From Astrocystis sublimbata (taxonomy: Eukaryota; Ascomycota; Sordariomycetes; Xylariales; Xylariaceae), in NCBI GenBank assembly GCA_022453515.1, contig JAJNNY010000065.1, positions 1 through 64,000 of the forward strand: a stretch of 64,000 nt of DNA. The letters run 5' to 3'. Of the stretch, positions 55,801-64,000 are shown one piece after another. The translations under genes were made by a program, and so were the position numbers. Each line of letters opens with the position of its first letter. Positions within the stretch are counted from its first letter, which is position 1. The notes under the pieces were generated by a model, which was given only the letters and a program-made list of their open reading frames with translations, was not told the origin of the DNA and did no database searches.

Positions 55801-58800
55801 GTGTTTGTGGTACTGTACAGAATTATTCACAATTATTCAGGCCAGGGTGCTGTAGTGGACAGCACAACCCTGACCACGTAGGTACCTATATGGTTGCAAA
55901 CTCGCCTGGGATAGGAACCCTGGGTGCGTCCTGGAACGCGCGTTTCCCCCGCAGAAGATTTTTTTTTCTCTCCCTCTTTGCTTCCCTTTGGAGGGGTTTG
56001 GTCTAGGTATCCTCTCACGATGATAGTGGGTTTCTACGTATTAAGCCGAAGTTGACGCTATTAATAGCGAGATGCACTAAAACTTACGAATAACTTGGAA
56101 TCTACCGAAACTGAGACCAACCACTGGAGGGAATACCAAAGCATATGTATAGGAACAAACACTGACGCCGCTAGCCATTTTCTACAATCTACTAACATAT
56201 GTGCAAGCTCGCCACGCAACACCAATGAGAACATTTATAAGGCCCAGAGCAATAGGTCAGTCGATATATGTAGTAGGATTTGTGTTTATTCCATGCAGTT
56301 GGTGTGCTGCTAATCAGGTACCGGACGCACGGTGGTCTTGCCGCGACCAGACTTATCCCCCAGTTGCGCTTGGAGCAAGAGGAGCCTCCTCATCTAGTGG
56401 CTAGCAGTGGGGAGAATGCGAGCCTCATCACATTTAGACACGCCGTGACGTGTGGCCTTGAGAGCAATTTTTGCTGGGAACAGCACAGAGTTCAACCTAA
56501 GTGGTGGACGAGCAGGTGCCGTGTGGAGGATGGAGTGTGTGTAGATAACTATAAAAGTTGGAAGACTAGGTTAAGCAGGGAAAGCCCTGACAGCATTTGT
56601 AAGAAGTGAAGAATCTTGATTCAAGAACTAGGTACATCGTGAACAAAGCCTTGTGTGGTATGACACTCCGAACCATAACAGGAGATAGATATGAAGGTGG
56701 ATTGGAGTCAAATTGAAAGATATTGGCTTCATACTGGGCACATCAGCATTGGTTAGCATGCTGCGCTTAACAATTTAGTCTGTGCAACACATTGGCTGAG
56801 CGACAGTGCGCAGTTGCACGTACGAGCTTAAAGACACTTATACGTCTCAATCGCGTACCTGTGTATCTTATTGACAACTGCCCAGAATACAAAGCGCCCT
56901 TATGAGAAGGCCGGAATGCGAGTTTGATGTGTCAAAACTTTTCTTCGCGCCTCTTAATCCCTGAATTCTAGACCACCCCCATATTTACCCCCAACTTCCA
57001 AGCATCCAAGCACATAAGTAGGTTAGGTAGCTCAGTTAAGGTAAGCAAGCCATCGGCCATCAAAAGCTCCCAGGCTGTGCTAGCCCCAGGCAAGACGTGG
57101 GATGCCGGCCAACGAGCATCTTTAAACCCGCCCGTGCCACAAGGCTTGCCGTGCCAGCCAACAATATCTACCACGGCGGCCCACAGCCTGAGGTGACGAA
57201 GGTTTCGCCGAAGGTGAACAAGGTGAAAATTTTCATTCACGTTTCCTTTAAGCCGTATATTACTCATCCAAATGTTGCGAGGTCTGATTACGCATACGCA
57301 TTTTCGCGTCTCCCATGTGAACCGGGCATGAGGGATTCGCGCACCACATAATCTGCCAATTGGCGCAGGCGAAGCCGAACAACATCCCATAAGCTCCGTT
57401 TTCGGCTGTCTGGCGATCACAAACGCCTTGTTGGGGCACATGATGTCGAGGTGGGAGATCGACCGCATACTGTCCGACGGCCATGCTTTATTTTCTCTTG
57501 CTACATTACCTATGGAAGAGTCATCGCTAAATCACGTAGCTCCTAGATAGGCTCGCGGTGGACTCCATAAAGTCTTGCGCTATCGTTGCCTATTGTCGTG
57601 TCTACTAGTTACCTTGTTGGTCCCTGAATACCTGGATCCTAGGTCGTATAAGTCAACCTAAGTACTTAGGTACGGGTGGGAATGGGAATAGATAGCCACT
57701 ATGCACCAACATGCTAGTGTACCAAAACATCCATCACGTCTGCTACTTAAGTAGCACGTAGACACAATCAATAGGTCGATGCAGTGGTCTCTGTCACCTA
57801 CCCTAGTTTAGTAGGTCATGGGTAATGAGGTCAAGTTGACTAACTGATCTGGTATCGTACCCGCCAGAGCTGCATGGATTGAGCGGCATCTGCACTACTA
57901 CTGCACCCATACTTGCTATCTGTGGTCCCGAGCCCCCCAAAACACCAACCAACAGGCAAGTCTAACGACACGGGGGGTGACACTGACAAGGTACCGTCCT
58001 CTTCGGTGTCAGGGGTCCAGATATGTGCCCTTGATATATTATCGTTTCCTACCCTCTTGGCTTCGTTTCCATTCCTTTCGCTCCCTCACTTATTAACCCA
58101 AGGACTTAAACTTAAATTCTTCCCTCGTCCCTTCGTTCTAGTCTCTTCTTGACTTTCACGACACCTCTGACGACGAGTTCGCCGTTAGTGCCCTATTTAC
58201 AGTGAATCGCCATTCCCGCTAGGATTGATCTCATTGTCTGCTATATCCGCCCCATCTTGCCCGAGTAGCCGGCCGCTTGTTACTCTCCCACATCACCCCG
58301 GATACCCCTTGAAGCAAGTCTACACTCCGACCAACAAACACCAGTGCCCAAAACCCTTTTACACCAAGAATAGCACCACGTATTGTGTGATTATCCAACT
58401 TCATTGTTCCCACCTCTTTGTGTGTCAGGGGAACCCACGTGCTGCTTTGACTCCGACCCCCGATTCACCTACTCGCTAGTGGGGCTCCGTATCACCGCAA
58501 TATCGTCATATCACGAAATCAACTGGAGCCTGCTACTCAATCATAACGTGCAGCGCCCCAGCGCATAATATTTAAAAGTACTCCGCATGGGCATCAACAT
58601 CAAGTCTCTCCGTCCATCGACTTGTATTTGTCTTTGAGAGTAAAACCAACTACGGATAACCTGCATCAAGGTGCCCTACCCAACTGCCCGACAACTTTGA
58701 TAGTTGGTATCGTGCTCACGATCTGGACCCAAGTTGTGGCTTCCCTCAAGATATTGGATTGAGAGAAGGTCAAGAAACGTCCTGCGATATCAAAGTGCGC

Positions 58801-58931
58801 CTGGTCACAGCAACTTGTGCTTCCGAGACTTTTCAGTGTCTCGGTCGATGAGGTCCTGTACGGGAATTCGCCTACCAGATCATAGCATCCTCTTCTCCTG
58901 ATTCGCCCAGGACTAGTTTCCCACGATCAAA
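49891..58931. other. Nine-kilobase gene-free region
   Basis: No frame exceeds 166 codons in 9 kb and none has family character. I found no transposase, reverse transcriptase, long terminal repeat, tRNA or long tandem repeat. Copies of the AGGTACC palindromic motif occur near 52531, 54566, 54911, 55879 and 57657-57673. Short hairpins occur at 51175-51193 (CGCTCGCC-TAAC-GGTGAGCG, one mismatch) and 51577-51599 (GGGAACTC-7 nt-GAGTTCCC). The last kilobase (about 57900-58931) is C/T-rich on the plus strand and is probably the promoter and leader of the Ecl1-type gene. The rest may be decayed mobile DNA or unannotated non-coding RNA territory. Confidence 0.6.
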
Positions 58932-59871
58932 ATGCATCACCATCGCAGAAAGTCTGGCCATGCGTCGACCAATTCGTCAATGACTGATGTCCGCAAGGCT
59001 GGTGGCGCTGTAGAGGCTTCCCGATTACGACGACCACAGACTTTAACCCGGAAATCGACTCCCCAGACACTGCAGAAGCTAGGCAAGAATCCCAGAGACC
59101 GCGAAAGAGAGTGGGAAGCAGAGCAGTGGTCTGGGGACGAGCGGGAGAGTTTCCCACAGTATTGGTGAGTCAGCACACCATTCGCCGGCACTCGCGCTCC
59201 TATGTGCCAATCCATTCCACGCTTTGCTTGCTGACCGAGCCCGACAGCATGTCTTGCGAAAAACAGTTTATAGCACAAGATGAGAGGTGTCTGTACTGTT
59301 CAGAAGCGTAAGTGCTTGCCCCTCGAAAAGTAGCCACTCGCCTGCCCGGAACTTGCTGACCTGTATACCCAGTTGTCGCAGGCATGACCAAACCGCAACG
59401 ACATCATCACATGCAGCAGCTGGATCATATCTCAACTACACTGGAAGCCTACCATACCATAGCTCCAGCAGCAACCCAGAGCCCCGTGATATCATCCCTC
59501 GGGCGTCGCCGTCTCGCCCCAGTTCCAATTACTTTTCACCTCCTACCACACCCACCAGTTCCCAGTATACAAGCGCCGTCTCGGCATTAAGGTCGCTTAA
59601 CCGACGGCCTCCGAGCCCGCCATCTCCGGTCTCTATGAATGCGAGCATCTGGCCCTTTGCCCGGAGCGCTGCCACCAGCCCAAGCTCGTCCTATACACAC
59701 TCTGCCAGCATATATCCTTCGACATACGACGGAGGCTACCATACGTCGGTTTACGGCCACGCAGGACATGGCGTAATGACAGCAGACCGGCCATTACCAT
59801 CGAGAAACCCTCCGGCCTATTCTCGACCGAAGAGCATCGAGCTCGTGACTCCCTTGATGACGCGATCTTGA
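58932..59871 (+). CDS. Ecl1-type life-span regulatory factor
   Basis: Three exons, join(58932..59164,59248..59307,59373..59871), encode 263 aa. The 60 nt middle exon is bounded by GTGAGT and GTAAGT donors and both joins are in phase. The rebuilt core reads QYWCMSCEKQF, then RCLYCSEACRRHDQ: a four-Cys zinc site (CxxC...YCSxxCR) typical of the fungal Ecl1/Ecl2/Ecl3 family. The amino terminus is basic (MHHHRRKSGH). The tail is Ser/Pro/Tyr-rich and disordered. In fission yeast, Ecl1 proteins extend chronological life span and respond to nutrient and zinc or sulfur limitation. The filamentous fungal proteins are longer and probably act in the nucleus as signalling adaptors. It is preceded by a long leader and a 9 kb empty region. 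Confidence 0.85.
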
Positions 59872-62800
59872 ACGAGAGCACACACGGCGAGCATAGATCA
59901 TGTGTCCGCATCATACTGCCTGGCGGTGGATCATACATTCACACAGGCATTGACCGAGCGCTGCTGTGCAGGCCCGGCCCCGATGCGTGCCTTTCGCGCC
60001 ATGCTTAGACCGAACTCTTATCAAAGACCCAATCTGAGGCCTTTTGTTGTATTAGTCACTTGCGGGGTATCACTTCACTAGTTCAATCCATTCGACCTAC
60101 TGAAAGGGACTGCCGGACCGTCTATCTGCACGCCATGAGTGGAGGCAAATCCGGGCGACCAGTGGTCATGTTCGTTGCCGGCATTCGATGCCACAGAGCT
60201 CAAGAGAAAAGTATTCGGCATAATGACCCACATGATCTGCGGCGCTGTTGCGTTCAGTTCAAGACAAGAGAAGCTGTTCTAGTCTTCCCCCCTCATCACA
60301 TAAAAAAAAGACACTATGTTTTATCCTTGGCAGGATTTATCTTGCTTGCCTACAACTGTTTTGAATTGTTTAGCAGAGAGATACCTAATCATGTCTTGTT
60401 CTTTTTCTTTTCCAATAATGAATAAAAAATGAAATGCATATAGAGAGAGCGTCAGGTATCAACAGCGGATATGGTTGGCGCAACGAGGACTGGGCGCCCT
60501 TTGGAAGCTGCATCGCAGACGGAGGATCAAGGCCCGTTATACTCTTATTGGGGGAGGATTATTGCCATCACATCGATCAATTAGCGTTTTACTTTTTGCA
60601 CCCACATATATACCATTTACGAGCATCTAGAGGCTACCTGGGTGGTCAGCAATGTCTAATAACTACATAGCTGTTGGTTTATCCATATGACAGACGTCAA
60701 TACGATATAATCTACAGAGTCTTATCGGTAGCCAAGCTTCCCCTCCTTCGTCTCCGTGAATCCTACTACATATTACATATCGATCCCCCACGTTATCGAG
60801 CTTGGGCAAGCATAAGGCAAGTCAGCAACATGTCACAGATATACGATCTCATACATAATATGACATGACATGACACGACCGACACACAGGGCCTATACAG
60901 TGTATAAGGCATCTGTGAGGCAAGTGTGCGTATGAAGAACACACGGTATGTAGCTGGATAGCTTATTATGTACCTAGGTATGTACGCGTACAACCCAAAC
61001 GTTTCCATGACTAATAACTTCCAGACAACGTGGAGGTGGAAGAGTGTTATTCCCGGCATCTCCCCTTTCCCATACCTAACCACCGTCTTTCACGTTATAG
61101 CAGCATGCCAATGCTCCGAGCGCCAAAGGCAAAGTACGGTACGCGGTGACCGCTCATGTCTGAGCGCTGGGGCGGAGGAGGGGGGAAAGAAGTGTGAGTA
61201 AGGTACGCCATAGTGCACTTTTTGCTACCTAACTATCTATGTGCCTACATACCCACCGAGCAGGTTGTTTGTTTCTTGTCATGCTTGTCTGCTATTGGCG
61301 TTTGCCTGCCCTGGAGGTTATGGTAGGCTAGAATCTGGACACCCACAGACTGGCGAGACTGGGGGGGTGGGAAGGAGATCCACGCCAAAGCGATGGGACC
61401 CTTACCGATCGACCCGGATGGGCGAGGCGGGGCAGGCAGCAGGGGCAGGCGATACTTAGCAAAAGTTCGGAATATCTGGGGTTTCCAAGCTTCGAGGCAC
61501 GGCATAAGTGCATACTTCAGGAAGTACGGACGGAATGTGGGTGGAGTCTTCTTTCTCTGAGCTCGAGCCTTTCTTGGTGCATGTATGCATGTATGCAAGT
61601 ACTAAGGCGGTGTTGATGGTGTTGGAGTGCAGTGCTGATGTGTCTCTTTACTGTAAGACGCTGCGCTTGGCGCATGTGGTTTTCTACTCATGATCGCCAA
61701 GACACACCTTATGCGCGAGAGCTTGACTCGCCTTCTCCGTTGCAAGGTACCCGCGATCTAAATTGCGTGCCAGCACCGGCTCCAGGACCAGCACCGCTCT
61801 TTCAAGGTTCACTCCGCCCGGCTTCCTGTCATGTCTACGTCAGTTGACGCAAGGTACGCGAGTACGGCACGGTCGGGACGTCTGGGAAAAATTCGGGATG
61901 CGTACGTCTTGCGCGCTTACGTAGGTACCGTATCCTACATACCCGTCATGTCCGTCATGCCCATACGCACGGGAAGTAGACGGCAGTGTACGCGTCCAAC
62001 AGGTCTCGAGCGCTCGGATATCCGCTCGTATGTTTATGAGTAATGTTTGCCTGGACGCCCTGTTCAGAAGGTTTTTCTTCGGCGCTTCTGTCCTCTGGCG
62101 TTGGATAAGGTAGGCAGAGACTACTCGCCATCATCAGGTGCCACTACGTAAGAACTTATGGGTATGAAACTCGAGCGCCGAGCTTGCGTATCTACCTATA
62201 TGTGAGTCATCATGTCGAGGACGCCAGCGCTGTTATAGCTACCAGGTTTGCTACGATACATTGCCTCCACAGAGTCCACAATAGCAATGGGATCGAAGCT
62301 ACGGGACCGGGAAGAATAGGCTCGGCGAGAGCTCCGGTTCGTCGAGGCACCGCTTGTGATGTTACGTAAATTGCTATTTGATTTGTGACAATTCGCAGCT
62401 GGGTTTGGTCGGGCATTGGGTATAGTGTACACGCGTCGTGAGACCATATTTTGGCCAGTGGGGTGCAGAATCGTTTCAGAGACGTTCCCCGAAGTTGAAG
62501 TGCCATGGACCTATATTGGCCGTCGAAAGTTTCTTTTTCGGGTTTGTGGACTTGACGTGGAGTCAGTAGAGCATGTTTCCATTTCAGACATACCCAGACT
62601 CCAACGTTGTCAATTTGTCTGAATGCTCATCAGTACTTGTCTAAAGCTCAACTCAACATACCTAACCCCTTGCACGCCAGGGAAGGTACCTGCTGCCTTG
62701 GGCTGATACGGGCTGTATGACAGAAAAGTAACTTAGAGTTCTGTAGTACCTATGCAAGACAACCTCGGAGACTCGTGCGTGACTTAATTTTTTATGAATT

Positions 62801-63753
62801 AACATGCATGATGCGTACTAATAATGGCTGAGAGCAAGCAGCATCATGGTGATAGCCAGAGTACCATGATATATCCAACATTTGTCCTTAAATAATATCT
62901 TCCTCTTCCTCTTCCTCTTAACCCCGCTTTCTCCAGCGAAACGACAGCTATTGTTGCGTTCGTCAGAACTCGTCCTACAGTAACGCGACATTGTTTGCAC
63001 CTTTTTTTTTCCCCCTAGGCATGGAGCCCCAAGGAGCGTGTTTGTATGACAAACATGATCTTCAACAACATTCGCCTGTTCCAACAAGAGGCCAGCCGAC
63101 TCATGGAGAATTATCCTCCTTGTGACCATTTTCTCCCAAAGTACCTTTATTGACAACCAAATAGTTGGGCTTCATGTTTCGAATACGAAAAAAAGAAAAA
63201 AGAAGCATTACTATTCGCCTTGGGTGAGAGGCGCATTTGTGTCAATTCCCGGTGTCTGGATTCCAGGTATGGTATCCTGAGCATCTACGTTAGAGCAAAA
63301 TGGCCGTGTAGAACACTCATAATACATATGGAAAGACTTCAATAATCAATCCATATAATCTGTGTTTGCCCTTCTTAATGAAAGATGTTATGGCTATTCT
63401 CGTCTATGTTTATTGGAGGATCACTATGGTTGTTATCTCCAACAGCAGAAATAAGTGGGCCAGTTGATAGTTAGTGATTAGTGGCTGCCAGTGCTGACAG
63501 TGCTGAAAATGACGTGCATTTACTCGCGTTGCAGTTCACCCATCTTGACCCGCAGCCCTTCATCCCCGAGAAAAAAAAGATCCGACGCGACGAGATCATC
63601 ATCAAATCTGTGGCGGTCCATGCCGCGCAGCCATTTGAGTTCATGGCGATCACTTTAGCCCATTCTAGCCTCGAGTAATCACAGCAAGGGAGTCGCAGTC
63701 CCCTATGCTCTTTTCTCCTGTGCAGGCCTACTTGCCCGTCTTGACTGTTCATC
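59872..63753. other. Long intergenic region, Ecl1-type gene 3' end to swc2 promoter
   Basis: This 3.9 kb region contains AATGAATAAAAAATG near 60418, a plausible 3' end signal of the Ecl1-type gene. It also holds a TACCTAGGTATGTACG motif near 60971 and a TTCCTC hexamer run near 62901-62918. A 65-codon plus-strand frame at 63481-63678 lies close to the swc2 start and may be part of its leader. No gene was supported. Confidence 0.6.
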
Positions 63754-64000
63754 ATGGCGACACCCGACCAAGAACAGCGCATGCGCATTGACGGGCAGGA
63801 CAATGATCGACCCCCGTCCGTCCTCAGCGACAGCGACAGCGACGATGACCTATCCGGTGACGAGAAGCCTGCCTCCGACTCCAAGGTCGAGTGGCTGGCG
63901 ACCAGCCGAGAAAAGCGATCAACCGCCGGCAATCGCATGAAGTCGATGATCGCTGCCGAGGAGCCTGACGATGAGCTTGAGCTCCTCTTTGCCGAAGATG
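63754..64000 (+). CDS. swc2: SWR1 complex subunit Swc2/Vps72 (YL1), 5' end
   Basis: The first 82 codons are visible; the gene runs off the window. The start at 63754 (CATCATGGCG) gives MATPDQEQRMRIDG, then an acidic Ser/Asp run (LSDSDSDDDLSGDEK). EWLATSREKRSTAGNRMKSMI and EEPDDELELLFAED follow, which is the YL1 amino-terminal signature (RSxRxNRM..L.xxE.DDEL). This part of Swc2 binds the H2A.Z-H2B dimer and guides its exchange into nucleosomes by the SWR1 remodeller. No intron is seen in the visible part. Yaf9, another SWR1 subunit, lies 21 kb away in this window. Confidence 0.88.
   Translation, partial: MATPDQEQRMRIDGQDNDRPPSVLSDSDSDDDLSGDEKPASDSKVEWLATSREKRSTAGNRMKSMIAAEEPDDELELLFAED

Noticed and set aside
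56968..57468. 166-codon minus-strand frame in the gene-free region
   Set aside because: Longest frame there, but with no domain, poor composition and no plausible intron partners. Treated as chance.
63481..63678. 65-codon frame upstream of swc2
   Set aside because: No family features; it ends 75 nt before the swc2 start and is more likely part of the leader or promoter.
1..64000. tRNA genes
   Set aside because: I looked for GGTTCRANNCC-type B boxes on both strands and found none in a credible tRNA context. A covariance search would be decisive.

Overview
The window is nuclear DNA of a filamentous ascomycete, most likely a Sordariomycete; the order is not resolved. The evidence is short spliceosomal introns (about 60-120 nt, GTRNGT donors, some CTAAC branch sites), single-gene transcription units, an ascomycete-type laccase ending in DSGI, and conserved fungal genes (cla4, mdm34, coq11, syf2, ipk1, rpf1, yaf9, Swc2/Vps72). 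Exon models were joined by eye from reading phase and protein continuity.

Bases 1-11475 form a giant head-to-head inverted repeat. Position x pairs with 11476-x from base 1 almost to the turning point near 5739/5740. Only three single-base indels at the AT-rich tip break the symmetry. The left arm runs off the window edge, so the true arm length is unknown and at least 5.7 kb. Each arm carries a dienelactone hydrolase (DLH), a secreted SMP-30/gluconolactonase-like protein and a laccase. The two laccases converge on the axis. The palindrome is either a very recent duplication or an assembly fold-back.

Right of the palindrome (12.2-15.6 kb) are a DUF3237 protein and a FAD-dependent aromatic monooxygenase with an in-frame TGA. 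Together with the arm genes they look like tailoring enzymes of an aromatic/polyketide metabolite cluster. No core synthase is visible.

From about 17 kb the content is housekeeping: a degenerate-Nudix protein with long low-complexity repeats and SLFG-like motifs (17.0-19.7), the PAK kinase Cla4 (20.9-23.8), ribosome biogenesis factor Rpf1 in eight exons (28.0-29.8), an equilibrative nucleoside transporter (30.7-32.1), inositol-pentakisphosphate 2-kinase (33.4-34.5), the ERMES subunit Mdm34 (37.6-39.7), the YEATS protein Yaf9 (41.7-42.6), a Coq11-like mitochondrial protein (43.3-44.3), splicing factor Syf2 (44.5-45.4), a Gfd2/YDR514C-like nuclease-fold protein (46.0-47.4), an unrecognised probable mitochondrial protein (48.2-49.9), an Ecl1-type life-span factor (58.9-59.9) and the 5' end of the SWR1 subunit Swc2/Vps72 (63.75 to the edge).

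Intergenic DNA is long, with a 9 kb gene-free stretch at 49.9-58.9 kb. It is dotted with a short palindromic motif of the ACCTAGGT/AGGTACCT type. I saw no tRNA, rRNA, transposase, reverse transcriptase, telomere repeat or CRISPR array.
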